From assembly GCF_011386835.1 (NCBI RefSeq), contig NC_088809.1:1178001-1242000 (forward strand): 64,000 bases of DNA, in the 5' to 3' direction. Position 1 is the first letter of the stretch, and every line of letters begins with the position of its first letter. The position numbers and the translations under genes were made by a program. The DNA comes from Chrysemys picta bellii (taxonomy: Eukaryota > Chordata > Testudines > Emydidae). The notes below the pieces were generated by a model. It saw nothing but the letters and a program-made list of their open reading frames with translations, searched no databases and was not told where the DNA came from. Positions 34,501 through 45,969 of this stretch are shown here, one piece after another.

Positions 34501-34661
34501 TTACCCAATAAGAGCAGCTGGAACGAGCAGAATGATTGCCCCAAAGAGAAAGGGGAATCCCTTCATGAAGTGCAGGCTTGCAGGGTAGAGAGAGTTGAAC
34601 ACTCCTGTGGCCACAAGTGAGCAGAGACCTTCCACGCAGGCAACAGAGGCAAAAAGAGCAC
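34501..34661 (-). CDS. SLC46A1: SLC46A1 exon 4: last two helices
   Basis: Encodes [20 protein letters not shown], then [20 protein letters not shown] and the last helix [12 protein letters not shown]. The stop TAA overlaps a possible GTAACT donor, so the coding end is uncertain (34501 if unspliced, 34505 if spliced). Confidence 0.88.
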
Positions 34662-37656
34662 CTGGAAGGACACCAAGGTCAGAGCTTAGCAATGAGGCTC
34701 CTCTTTTGGCCCCCTTAGACTGAACACACCTGACCATCTCGGTGCATTTCAATCTGGATCTTAGTAAAATATTTTCACTCAGATCAGGAGGTGGCCCTTT
34801 TTCTCTGCAGTGCAGGTGCCAAGGGCTGAGAGCAGAGACAGGCATGATGGGCCAAGTTCAGCCCGAGTGTGAGTAGGATAACTCCACTGCCCTCCACGAG
34901 TTGCACTCACCACAGTGCTGAATTTGGATGCTGCATCAGACGGACTGTAAATCCCATGAGGCAGAAACTAGCTAAATGTAAGTGCCCAGGACATTTTATC
35001 ATTCAATAAATATTAAACCCAGCAGAGATACTGCAGGTTTCAGTTTATAACCTTGGAATCCAATTTACACTAGCTTCATTCTAAGAGGGGCCCACGTTAG
35101 CCGCTTGGAGGAACCAGGACTTTCATTTAATCACTGGGCTGCAAGTGACTGCACTAAGCCCCTCCTCCCCTCTCCTGACTCTGCAGTGGCATTTCCAGCC
35201 AGGTCCATGTACAGGAGGCAAAGAGGCCCGGCTTTCCCCAGTGTTATGGAGAAGGGTAACCCTACATCCTGTGGTCACATCCTTTAGTAGTGCTGAGTTC
35301 TTCCAGTTGTTGCCAGCTCACACAGGCCAAAGCCATACCGGGGGTTACTAGTGTTTCCAGAGTTTATTTTTCAACCCAGTCTAACTCCTGTTCCTGTGAA
35401 AGGTTTTGAGACCAGGGGGAGGTCATCAGTGACCCAGCCCCAAACTTTAATGTGATGCTTTTCACTTTGACTACATCTTCCTCTGCACATTTTAGTCCCA
35501 AGTAGGTTCACTGTATTGCCTAGAAAAACTGCCCACAATGCCTGTCCTGCGCAGGGCCTGGGGATGTGTGCATGTGCCGGGGGGGGGAGGGGTCAGAAGA
35601 ATGCAGAGATTCCCTGACCTGGTCCTTTTGGTGCCTCCTGCCGGGAGAGGCTGAGGCACACTCCTTGGGTTGTTTGGTTTTTAATGTGTCGCGCAGACAT
35701 CACTAGGTTGAATGTTTCAGGGCCTGCTGTGGGTTATACTGGTTGATCACTTACCCTGATCTTTCTCATCCACCAGTTTGGACAGCTTTGCCCGGATCAC
35801 TGGAGTGGCTGCCATTGAAAGAAACAGGATGCCATAACCTGTGAGTGAGAAATAAGACACATGCAGGAGGTTTTCTTATCTGTGGAATAACATTGCTAGC
35901 TTAAAACAAAACCAACCCCACAAATAAAGCACCTGTAGCTGCCAGGGAGACTGCCATCCTCCTGCCCATTAGCCCATGCGCGCCCTTCAGCCCGCCTCCT
36001 TCTATGGCCCCTTTGAGGACAGCTTAAGATACCTGGTTTGTGTGGCTTCTGGTTGGTCTACAACTGTCTGTAGTGACTCCCTCTAGCTGCAGCACCACCA
36101 CCTGGTGGTGACAGTAAATACAAGGTGTGACAGGCTGGTGATCTCAGCAATTTTGGTATGTGGATACTTTGGGGACGTCTACTCTGCCTTTCTGTCTTTC
36201 CAAGAGGCTGCCATCCTCTCCTCACTCCTCTGGCAATTTTTAAGCTACCTGGATTTTGGGATTCAGCATCACCTGTGAACATCAGTGGTGTTGTAGAAGC
36301 AAGTGAAATCACAACCAGGCCCGAGATGTTGGAGAGCAATCCTAACTCCGCTACCCAGGTGTCTTCAAGGCACAGCTGCAGTGCCCGCAGCCCTGCCAGG
36401 CTGCTCAGGTACGTCAGGTAACTAGCCGCTGAGCCATAGCCAATCATATCAGAGCCCCAGCAGAGAGGGGAGCTGAGTTCGTATAGGACAAAGACGTCCC
36501 TGGCTCCAAAGTGGATGGTGACAATGAGAAAGAACGTCAGAGAGTAGAGAGCGAGCTTCTGCCTGGATCTCTGGTACCCTGGGGCTGCATACAGCTTGTA
36601 CACAGACATATAGTGACTGAGGGTGAACAGCTTGGCCGGTTTCCTCTCCTTCACCGATTCCTGGAGACAAAGAGCAGCATAGAGGGCAGTGGCAAGACTG
36701 ACAGCAAACACGAGCCAGAAGGGATTGATGTAGCCCTGAGCTTTGCGCCACTGCCCTCCGATGATGCTGGCCAGCATGCCTGCCACACCCAGGCACGCCT
36801 CCAGAATGGCGACGCGGAACGTACGGGAACGCTGGTCACTGATGTCAGCCACGTAGGCAAAGCAGCTGGCCAGGATGAGGTTGTAGTCCCCCATGAGGCC
36901 GCACAGGATGCGCCCAAGCAGGAAGTAGCCAACATGTAGCCTCAGGTACATGACAAGAAGATAGATGGCAGCCTGCAAGGCCATGCCCACGGCGGGCAGG
37001 ATAAGCGCTGGACGCCGACCTACGCTGTCACTCCATGGCCCAAAGAGAGTCACCGAGAAGAGACCCACAAAGAAGCCTGCCAGGTTGATGTAGAGGTTCC
37101 AATGGGAAGCCAGGGTCTCCACTTCCTGAGACAGAAGGACAGACACAGGTAGGTGAGGCCCCGGATGGCACAATATCTGTCCATCACGGTCTATGTTGGC
37201 ACCCATCGCCTTGGGGTCTGACCCTGGCCTGCAGACACCGCCTCTTGCAGGGAGGTGCGAAAATATGGCCCAGCTCCTCCCAGCTGTGCCTGGCGGGCAC
37301 AGGGGGTGGGGGGCAGCTACGTCAAACCAGCACCCCTAGTTCCAGCACCTCTGGGGCCCGCCCGCTCCCGGGCCCCCACCCCCCGGCCCGGCCCGGCCCG
37401 GCCCGGCCCGGCCCGCCCCGCCCACCTGCTGCCGAGGGTCCCCCGCGCCGCTCGCGTTGCCGCAGCCGGGCGAGCCGCTGGCCGCGGAGCCGTTGTAGCC
37501 GAGCTCGGCCCCGAGCCGCTCCCACAGGTACTGGGTGCAGAGCGGGGCCTGCAAGCCCAGCGCCACGGTGCCCAGGAAGAGAACCGGCTCCACCGTGGGG
37601 GCGGCCCGGGGGCAGCGCGGCCGCCCCCCGCCAGCGGGGCCCGGGCTGTCGGCCAT
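34501..37656 (-). CDS. SLC46A1: Proton-coupled folate transporter
   Basis: Proton-driven folate import at the intestinal brush border and elsewhere; major facilitator fold with 12 membrane helices. Exons: 37426-37656, 36273-37125, 35755-35838, then 34501-34661 read to the in-frame TAA. They sum to 1329 bases, giving 442 residues (human 459). Start ATG 37656 gives [15 protein letters not shown], then the first helix [20 protein letters not shown]. The first extracellular loop has two N-glycosylation sequons (NGS, NAS). The SDSVGRRP motif in the loop between helices 2 and 3, with the essential Asp and Arg, is intact. [18 protein letters not shown] and [12 protein letters not shown] are diagnostic. 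The last codons read PAALIG then TAA, exactly where the human gene has its last intron; ATT GG/GTAACT is a usable donor, so a short last exon may be missed. Divergent from SLC13A2, convergent with SARM1. Confidence 0.94.
35755..35838 (-). CDS. SLC46A1: SLC46A1 exon 3
   Basis: Too short for most ORF scans. 28 codons encoding [20 protein letters not shown] and LVDEKDQ between a CAG acceptor and GTAAGT donor, phase 1 at both ends. Matches the human segment around the start of helix 10. Confidence 0.93.
36273..37125 (-). CDS. SLC46A1: SLC46A1 exon 2: helices 2 to ~9
   Basis: A single 853-base exon carrying most of the transporter, from [20 protein letters not shown] to [12 protein letters not shown]. 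The large second exon is characteristic of this gene. The SDSVGRRP and [16 protein letters not shown] motifs are intact. Confidence 0.96.
37380..37420. repeat. (GGCCC)n microsatellite at the SLC46A1 exon 1 donor
   Basis: CCCGG repeated about seven times on the plus strand, starting a few bases inside intron 1 from the exon 1 splice donor. A GC-rich simple repeat so close to a donor could form stable structure in the nascent RNA. Confidence 0.85.
37426..37656 (-). CDS. SLC46A1: SLC46A1 exon 1: N-terminus, first helix and glycosylated loop
   Basis: 77 codons, phase 0 out. Ends [13 protein letters not shown] before GTGGGC. In-frame Met codons upstream lie in a GC-rich stretch open on both strands; this Met was chosen for the length and sequence match to the family. 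Confidence 0.9.
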
Positions 37657-38465
37657 AGCGGGGGCCGGCGGAGCGCGGCGCGCCGCCCGCAGAGGCAGGA
37701 GGCGGAGGAGAGGCAGGCCCCGCCCGGAGGGGACGGCAGAGGACCGGGGCCAGGGCGGCCAGACGCCTCCCCGCCAGGGCCCCCATGCCCGGCGGCCGGG
37801 GCCGCCTCCGCTGGCAGCATCCATGGGAGAGCGCGGGGCTGCCCTGCGGGCTGGGGACACAGATCCCCGGGCGATGCGCTTAGCCCTTCCCCGCAATGAA
37901 CCCCCGTGCCCAGGCTCTGCCCTTGCCCGTCTCCATTTAACCCCGGCCCCTCGGCTCTGCCCTTCCGCTCCGTGTCCACGGGATCTGGGAGCACAGCTTC
38001 CACTTGAGCTAATTCCCTTCGTCTCCTTCTCCCCTCCCCACCCTCCTGGGAGCGAGGGCAGTTCAATGAATGGGGGCCAGGGGTCATTTCCTCCAGTTTT
38101 TCCCCTTTACTGCTCTTCACCTGCTCAAACCTCCCTCAGCTTTGGAAAAGTTTCAAAGTAGCCAAAGTTGAAAAAAGGGACAGTGAAACTACCCCCCCCC
38201 CCCTAAACCTTAGACATTCATTCTGTTGAATTCGGGAGGGGGGGAATAGATGTCAGCATTTCTGGTTTTGACAAAGGAACACACAAGTTTTGCTGAAAAC
38301 AAAAGCTTTGCAAAAGTCTTGAGTTTCGAAAAAGGCTGTTTTTAAAATGGGGGGAGGGGGGAGTTGTAAAGAATAAATTGCACTCAGCTCCTATTATCTG
38401 ATATGGCAGCCAGCAGCGCGCTGTGTGAGCTCTTCCAGTCAAGGCACGATTCCAGTTCCATAGGG

Positions 38466-38543
38466 TTCAGAGTAACAGCCGTGTTAGTCTGTATCCGCAA
38501 AAAGAACAGGGGTACTTGTGGCACCTTAGAGACTAACAAATTT
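38466..38543 (+). mobile_element. SINE-like repeat fragment with 12 bp target duplication
   Basis: Starts TTCAGAGTAACAGCCGTGTT and includes TACTTGTGGCACCTTAGAGA. Flanked by AGTTCCATAGGG at 38454-38465 and 38544-38555. The 12 bp duplication indicates LINE-driven retrotransposition. Abundant family in turtle-type genomes as I know them; not formally named here. Confidence 0.82.
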
Positions 38544-39443
38544 AGTTCCATAGGGGTAGAGCCTGCAGAGCAGGGGTGAAAATTCAAAAGCACCTAAGAG
38601 AGAAACACCCAGGTCCAGACCCATAAAGGTATTCCAGTAGAAGTTAGGGCCTAAATATCTTTGGGGATCTGGGCCCCTCTGATTTTGGAATCTGAGGGGG
38701 AAGGGGAATGTTTAAGGCCATCAAATCAAGGAACTGTTCCTGGTAAGAACATGTGCAAGTGTTCTGAGGATCAGGGCCTAATTTACATGACATTACACAT
38801 GTTGGAATTGGCACTGTGTCTTTTTTGGGCAACAAATACTTAAACTTATGCCATGAAACTTCCTCTGTATTTTCTCCTTCCTATTAGTTCATAAGCTAGT
38901 TTTGAAGAACACAGGTTCAAAATAAAAAACCAAAGCCTGTTATAGATTTTCTTACAAATTGAGGGCCTAAACTAGTGATCAACACAAGAAATCCAAGTGA
39001 CTTCAGTGTGTTTCTGACCATTTGCGGGACTGGGCCCTGTCTGGTGATGAACTAATTAATCTTGAATGAGTTCATGAATCAACAAGAAGTGAATTTGCAT
39101 GTTTTAGTGATGAAAAAGTTAAGTTTTTACCTTGGCCAGGTTTATGATTAAATGATTAATCTTCAACAAGCTGGTGATGAAATGTTTTACAATGAATGTG
39201 TTTGTTACAGGCTAGCTATCAGGTTAATGACCATGACAATAAAAAAAATCTGTTTCAGCAATTTTACCACAACTGATATAACTGTGTTTGCTTATGAAGA
39301 CTTGCTGTACTTCATGTACTTCTTGGTGGCAAAAATAATTTATGTTGCAAAGCTAAGGAGATGGAACTTTAAGCATTCACATTTTTCTATTTCTTATAAA
39401 CAGAATCACTGAACTTACTGTTGTGTCACTACTTACTTATAAC

Positions 39444-39455
39444 ATAGCATTCAAC
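39444..39455. repeat. Target-site duplication, left copy
   Basis: ATAGCATTCAAC, identical to 39640-39651. Confidence 0.85.
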
Positions 39456-39639
39456 GACAAAGAGTCCTGTGGCACAGACGTACTGGAGCATAAGCTTTCA
39501 TGGGTGAATATGTCCGACAAAGTGGGTATTCACCCACGAAAGCTCATGCTCCAATACGTCTGTTAGTCTATAAGGTGCCACAGGACTCTTTGTCGCTTTT
39601 TACAGATCCAGACTAACACGGCTACCCCTCTGATACTTG
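39456..39639 (-). mobile_element. SINE-like inverted dimer
   Basis: The right part, read on the minus strand, is a nearly full copy of the repeat seen at 45771-45954, from its head (GAGGGGTAGCCGTGTTAGTC) to GTGGGTGAATACCCACTTTG. The left part is a second, head-less copy in the opposite orientation lacking the CTTATAGACTAACAG piece. One 12 bp duplication encloses both, so they arrived together. The transcript would fold into a long hairpin. Confidence 0.8.
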
Positions 39640-39651
39640 ATAGCATTCAAC
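39640..39651. repeat. Target-site duplication, right copy
   Basis: ATAGCATTCAAC, pairs with 39444-39455. Confidence 0.85.
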
Positions 39652-40844
39652 CACATTCCCATTAGTGATTGATGAATACATTTAAGATAAACTGACAATT
39701 TATTAAAATGTTTTCCCCGTAAGGTTTTCTCTCTTCTCAAAGAACAGTTGTAAAATAAAGTTATAGTTAATAATTGAGCAAAAGTCTGGAAAGTCAGATT
39801 GTTGTTAAGGTTATTCAGGAATAATTTCAATTAAAATATAATATGTTGGGATTTCCTCTGAGACCTTTTCCATTTGGCGTGTCCCAAACACCTTGTCTAG
39901 TACTGGGAGAACACGTCATTCCAAAACATTCAGTTTGACTCTGGATTTTGTCACTCAGGTTCCTTATTTGGCATATAGCAAAGCTACGCTGAGTTGATCA
40001 GACTCAAGCACAGGGGGTGGGTATAGGGCATTCCACACATCCAAAGTTACAAAGATAACCTCTTCCTTTACATACATTTCTATGTTACATTGCATTTGCT
40101 GGACATGACACCACACATTTTTGGATTGAATTGGTTACTTTGCAGGAGCCAATCCCATACAGTGTGCTCTGTCCATATGCTGTTCGTGTGGAACCTGATC
40201 TTTATATTCCACGTTTATCTTGTCCATAGTCCCTAGCATCAAACCGTTGCTTCTTGTCTAGCTAGCACAGAAATCCTGGACTCCAGCACACTGTTTGTCA
40301 AGCCCTGTTTACAACTTAACCTTCCATTCACCTTCCCAGTTATGCCCACTAAGAAATGAAGCAAGTTAGGCCTACAAGCCAGGCCTACATAATATGTGAA
40401 ATTATTTTTAAAGGCTGAAAATAACTTAGCAACTTTAACTTGTAGCCATTTTTGGCTGAGTTACTTTCATTCATCTTCCCTCCAGCCTGGCTGTATCGGA
40501 AGATATTTAAACCCGTTTACCTCGAGAATGCTGTATTTCAGGAAAGTAAAAAATGCTGGGTCCTTGAAAGCTGAGGAAAGCTCAACTCAGAGCAATGTAC
40601 TGTCTGTGTGCAGACTCTTGCATAGTGCACATATAAGTTCGCTGGAATGGTTACCCCAAGGTAACCTCTCCTCATGAGTCTGCACAGCAATTCACAATGC
40701 AGGAGGAAGGCAAGCTGGTTTTTAGGCCCTCTGTCCCTCTCAGAAGAGCATTTTGCTGGGTCCTTTGCGATCATCTGACATTTCAGACTCTGGCCTTTAG
40801 ATTAACATTACTGTGACCTGTTTTGCTCTCTAGTTTATGTAACT

Positions 40845-40932
40845 GGGCCAGATCCTCAGCTGGTGTAAACTGTTGTTGCTCCACTCAAGTCAATGAATAT
40901 GTGCCAATTTACACCTGCTGAGAATCTGGCCC
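40845..40932. repeat. Hairpin repeat
   Basis: Arms GGGCCAGATCCTCAGCTGG and CTGCTGAGAATCTGGCCC pair around a ~45-base centre that is itself partly symmetric (GTGTAAA/TTTACAC). A worn relative lies at 48108-48180. Looks like a palindromic dispersed repeat rather than a host microRNA. Confidence 0.75.
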
Positions 40933-41775
40933 ACTGTATTCCTTCCCACCCCCCATGGGGTCTCATTGGTGCTGCTGAATGCTAATCCCCTCAACTACAG
41001 GTCAAAACACCCAGGCCCTAGACTAGAGCTAGGGCAAGCCCCTTTTGTCCTTCACTTCGGGTGGATGACATTATTGCTGGAGATGTTCATCCTCCAAAAG
41101 AGCCTGATATTTACAATTCTTGTCCATGTTTGCTACAGTATTTTTATAGTTTCAGCAACTAGAATGGAGAGGAATGCAAGGCCAGGCAGAGTCTATCCTG
41201 AGCCCCCAGCTGAGATACAGAAATAGTAGGTTATCCTTCTTTTGAGGGAGAATAATGTTTGTGTGTCTACCCCGCTGTTGCTTTCCCCAGGAAGCATATG
41301 CAGCTTTTACCCACTAACCACAAGCTCTGGATGGAGAGAGCTGCAGGACCCCTAATTCCACTACTGCCAAATGGCACCACTAACTCACCTCTCAGCAGGC
41401 AGACACCCATGTACGGCACCTCGTCTCAGCCAGAAGAATTGTGGGAGCTTCGGTGGAAATGAGGAATGGAAATGGAGCTTCCAGGGATGTGTGGCTATGG
41501 AGGAAGAAGAAGAATTTGTAAGCTGAGGTCTTTTTGCACTGTCATTTCTGTCCCAGAGACAGGCCTGTAGCTGAGGGCTGACTTCCCACTAGCCACAAAG
41601 AGCTGGCAATAAAACTCCCTTTTGGAGTCTGATTGCAAATTTAGGAAATAAAAGCATAAAGTACTATAATGAAGAAAAATTACTTTGCCATTGACTAGTC
41701 TCTTGGTTTATAATACATTAAAAAAACAATAAAGTGCCCCTCTTCCCCACCACCAATGCACTCAGATACTGTACA

Positions 41776-42105
41776 CAGGGGTTCGCAACCTTTTTCTTTC
41801 TGAGGCCCCCCAAACATGCTATAAAAACTCCACAGCCCACCTGTGCCACAATAACTGGTTTTCTGCATATAAAAGCCAGGGCCGGCATTAAGGGGTAGCA
41901 AGCAGGGCTGGTGCCCAGGGCCCCATGGCACAGGGGACACCGTGAAGCTAAGTTGTTCAGGGCCCCAGGTTTCAGCCCCATGCAGTGGGACTTCAGCTGT
42001 CTGCCCTGGGCCCCAGCGAGTTTAACACTGGTCCTGCTTGGTGGATCCCCTGCAACCTGCTTGTGGCCCCCCAGGAGGCTCAGGACCCCTGGTTGAGAAC
42101 CACTG
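41776..42105. mobile_element. hAT-type element, family C (Charlie-like ends)
   Basis: 330 bases with ends CAGGGGTTCGCAACC and GGTTGAGAACCACTG, the kind of termini seen in Charlie-type hAT elements. CTGTACA flanks both sides (41769-41775, 42106-42112), probably seven of an original eight bases. Non-coding. Confidence 0.8.
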
Positions 42106-42979
42106 CTGTACAATACTTCAGGGTAAGAAGATGCTGAAGTGTACGGATGATAGTTCAGTCTAAAGCCCTTCCTAGGAAGATGGAGATGTTAAAACTCGGG
42201 ACTATTGATTATTTAACACAATGGGGTGTTCCTCTTGCACACACTGAGTCTGAATCAAGGGAGCAATCTGACTCGCTTTTCTGCAGCTCAAAGCGTCCAT
42301 CAGCCCATTGTAACTGCCCTAGGGGGATTCTTTGTTGAGGGATCCTTTGGTGATGGTGAGCCACTATGACAGTTCTTATGCCACCCTCTGCGCCTGGCCA
42401 TTGGCTGATCCAGGAGTCCCTTGGAGCCACGGGCAGAGGGCCGGTTGGTCTAAATTAAGGCCGGGATGAGGTCAGCTGCAGTTTAAAGCTGCCTCTATCT
42501 GCATACCCACTCTTGGTCCTACACTGAGCACGGCTTGGCCTGAGCAAAGACTCTGGCCCTGTATTTTCCTAAATGCAGATTCGGTTGCAGTTCCATGATC
42601 AGAACATTCTTATTCACTTTAATTGCTATCAACTGTTACGTAAAGGGAGGTATGAGCTTTTTTAAAAAATCCTGTTTCCATTATGAACTGTTTGTGTGGT
42701 AACAATGTCCCTCTGTATTTATCGCTGCTTGCCCCTTATTTATGGCTGTTGCTATACATGGACTTACACTGAATTGAAATTCATTTCTTCTTGTCCTTAG
42801 AACTTCCTCTCCACTGCACTTGTGCTTTCTGCATCTTCCATCCTGCTTATGAAATCAGGCTGTTTTTATAATGTAAGTGAAGTAGGCCTCGTCTATATTA
42901 CATCAACAGCCACCATATTTCTTTGGGCAATTGAAGTTTTGAAAAAAAATGACAAATGACTGATTACAGGGTCTGGAAA

Positions 42980-43444
42980 CAGGGGTGAAAGTAACTTACA
43001 GGACTTACTAGTACGGCCAGAGTCCTGAGTGGGGGCATTGCCTCACCCGGAAGAGGCGTGGCCTCAACCAGAAGAGGCGGGCCCTCTCAGGATTTAAAGG
43101 CCCTGGGGCACCGGCTGTGGCTGGGAGCCCCAAGGCCTTTAAATCACTCCAGGGCTCCCAGCTGCAGAGGTGGCTGGGAACCCCTGGGGCTCAGGGGCAA
43201 ATTAAAGGGCCCGGGGCTCTGGCCGCCGCGGAGCTCTGGGCCCTTTAAATCCCGGCCCCAGCCCGGCAGTCACTACCCAGGGCGGGGGGGAGCGGGGAGG
43301 GATTTAAAGGGCTCAGGGCTCCCAGCAGCGGCCAGAGCACTGGGCCCTTGAAATCCCCGCTGCGGAAGCCGGTGCAGTCCGGCACGGCGTACTGGCTCTT
43401 GCCGGTATGCCGTACTGGACCGTAGTGGCTTACTTTCACCCCTG
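42980..43444. mobile_element. hAT-type element, family D
   Basis: 465 bases with ends CAGGGGTGAAAGTAACTTAC and TTACTTTCACCCCTG, and a perfect 8 bp duplication TCTGGAAA at 42972-42979 and 43445-43452. The interior is GC-rich with repeated GGGCTCCCAGC and CCTTTAAAT motifs in both orientations. No transposase. Confidence 0.92.
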
Positions 43445-43884
43445 TCTGGAAAGTAATCTCATAACAGTAGTAGGTCACTGATTCTTTCAGAGCATTCACA
43501 CATTGGGCTTGTAAATTGCACAATAAGATTGTAACTGTGCTGGGTAATGTAGTTATTTAACATCTGCCATCTGAGGATCTTAGAGCTTTATACAGATATT
43601 ATTAATTAATTCAGCCTCCTGCCTCATATTCCTCATATTCCCAGGATGCTGCATTGCCTCCAAGAGCTTAGAACAAAACTGAGGTATCCTGACTACCAGT
43701 GCCCTGATTCAACCATGAGACTGTCCTGCCGTGACATGATCATTTTCTCTCCAGTGACTGGGTGAAAAAAAAAAGGCAAGATTAAAAACCCACCTTCCCT
43801 TTTGGGCTTCTGAAAAACTATGCGATTAGTTCACAAGAGTGACATTTTTAAGAAGTAACGCTAGAACTCAAAGAAACTGAAAGA

Positions 43885-45500
43885 ACTCAAATGTGAAATT
43901 GCGGAACTAACAACTATGGTTTGTAACCTGTCCTTTAAATTGGCGTCTGTACCCAATGACGGGAAGATAACTGGAAGAACGCCAATATTTAAAAAGGGCT
44001 CTAGAGGTGATCCCGGCAATTACAAACTGGTAAGTCCAACGTCAGTACCGGGCAAATTAGTTGAAACAATAGTAAAGAATAAAATTGTCAGCCACATAGA
44101 AGAACATAACTTGGGCAAAAGTCAACATGGTTTCTGTAAAGGGAAATCATGTCTTACTAATCTATTAGAGTTCTTTGAAGGGGTCAACAGACATGTGGGC
44201 AAGGGGGATCCAGTGGACATAGTGTACTTAGATTTCCAGAAAGTCTTTGACAAGGTCCCTCACCAAAGGCTCTTACGTAAATTAAGTTGTCATGGGACAA
44301 GAGGGAAGATCCTTTCATGGATTGAGAACTGGTTAAAAGACAGGGAACAAAGGGTAGGAATAAATGGTAAATTCTCAGAATGGAGAGGGGTAACTAGTGG
44401 TGTTCCCCAAGGGTCAGTCCTAGGACCAGTCCTATTCAACTTATTCATAAATGATCTGGAGAAAGGGGAAAACAGTGAGGTGGCAAAATTTGCAGACAAT
44501 ACTAAACTGCTCAAGATAGTTAAGACCAAAGCAGACTGTGAAGAACTTCAAAAAGATCTCACAAAACTAAATGATTGGGCAACAAAATGGCAAATGAAAT
44601 TTAATGTGGAAAAATGTAAAGTAATGCACATTGGAAAAAATAACCCCAACTATACATACAATATGATGGGGGTTAATTTAGCTACAATGAATCAGGAAAG
44701 AGATCTTGGAGTCATCATGGATAGTTCTCTGAAGACGTCCACAAAGTGTTTGGTGGCAGTCATAAAAGCAAACAGGATGTTAGGAATCATTAAAAAGGGA
44801 TAGAAAATAAGATGGGGAATATCTTATTGCCCTTATATAAACCCATGATATGCCACATCTTGAATACTGCGTACAGATGTGGTCTCCTCATCTCAAAAAA
44901 GATATACTGGCATTAGAAAAAGTTCAGAAAAGGGCAACTAAAATGATTAGGGGTTTGGAATGGGTCCCATATGAGGAGAGATTAAAGAGGCTAGGACTTT
45001 TCAGCTTGGAAAAGAGGAGACTAAGGGGGGATATGATAGAGGTATATAAAATCATGAGTGGTGTGGAGAAAGTGAATAAGGAAAAGTTATTTACTTGTTC
45101 CCATAATATAAGAACTAGGGGCCACCAAATGAAATTAATGGGCAGCAGGTTTAAAATAAATAAAAGGAAGTTCTTCTTCACACAGTGCATGTCAACCTGT
45201 GGAACTCCTTGCCTGAGGAGGTTGTGAAGGCTAGGACTATAACAGGGTTTAAAAGAGAACTGGATAAATTCATGGAGGTTAAGTCCATTAATGGCTATTA
45301 GCCAGGATGGGTAAGGAATGGTGTCCCTAGCCTCTGTTTGTCAGAGGGTGGAGATGGATGGCAGGAGAGAGATCACTTGATCATTACCTGTTAGGTTCAC
45401 TCCCTCTGGGGCACCTGGCATTGGCCACTGTCAGTAGACAGGATACTAGGCTGGATGGACCTTTGGTCTGACCCAATGTGGCCGTTCTTATGTTCTTATG
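43885..45500 (+). mobile_element. CR1 LINE with long reverse transcriptase frame
   Basis: 5' truncated. An uninterrupted frame (43916-44803) covers most of the reverse transcriptase: GDPGNYKLVSPTSVPGKLVE, VDIVYLDFQKVFDKVPHQRL, SGVPQGSVLGPVLFNLFIND. The catalytic box reads FADNTKLL where active copies have FADD, so it is a dead enzyme. A frame break near 44803 is followed by LEYCVQMWSPHLKKDI and the CR1 C-terminus (45227). The 3' end has the tail GTTCTTATGTTCTTATG. Not a host gene. Confidence 0.95.
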
Positions 45501-45755
45501 TAATCGGTGAGTTTAATGGGCCTGCTAATTTCTGTGGAAAACTCCCAAAACTCATAATTCCTCCAGACACAAAATACTTTCCAATAAAACAAATGTTGGC
45601 AATATTACTATAGAAACACAACATTAATATCAAGGCAGATGTGCATAGGATACTATTTGGAGAAAATCACTAGATTAAAGAATGATAGGTTGCTTGATTA
45701 AGCACCAAAGTGAAGATTAATTCTGTTCACATGCATTATGATATAGTCTTTAATT

Positions 45756-45770
45756 ACATTGTCAGACACT
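45756..45770. repeat. Target-site duplication, left copy
   Basis: ACATTGTCAGACACT, identical to 45955-45969. Confidence 0.88.
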
Positions 45771-45954
45771 TATCAGAGGGGTAGCCATGTTAGTCTGGAT
45801 CTGTAAAAAGCGACAAAGAGTCCTGTGGCACCTTATAGACTAACAGACGTATTGGAGCATAAGCTTTCGTGGGTGAATACCCACTTCGTCAGACGCATGC
45901 TGACGTCAGACGCATTCATATCCTGTATGAACTGTTGCTAGTCATGCGTCAGAC
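45771..45954 (+). mobile_element. SINE-like repeat with 15 bp target duplication
   Basis: Head TATCAGAGGGGTAGCCATGT, body GACAAAGAGTCCTGTGGCAC, then GGTGAATACCCACTTCGTCA. The last ~55 bases (TCCTGTATGAACTGTTGCTA) also occur at ~47268-47296 away from the head, so the tail may be a separate repeat. The perfect 15 bp duplication marks it as a fairly young insertion. Confidence 0.85.
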
Positions 45955-45969
45955 ACATTGTCAGACACT

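Larger units (their letters stand above)
37330..37900. promoter_or_regulatory. CpG island at the SLC46A1 promoter
   Basis: Very GC- and CpG-rich, spanning exon 1 and the upstream flank, as in many vertebrate transporter genes. No TATA box is evident. Confidence 0.75.

Noticed and set aside
37255..38161. Plus-strand frames of ~210 codons opposite SLC46A1 exon 1
   Set aside because: GC-rich CpG island; no homology, and the true exon is on the other strand.
43916..45227. Host reverse-transcriptase-like gene
   Set aside because: CR1 LINE copy with a mutated catalytic box, a frame break and a CR1 3' tail.
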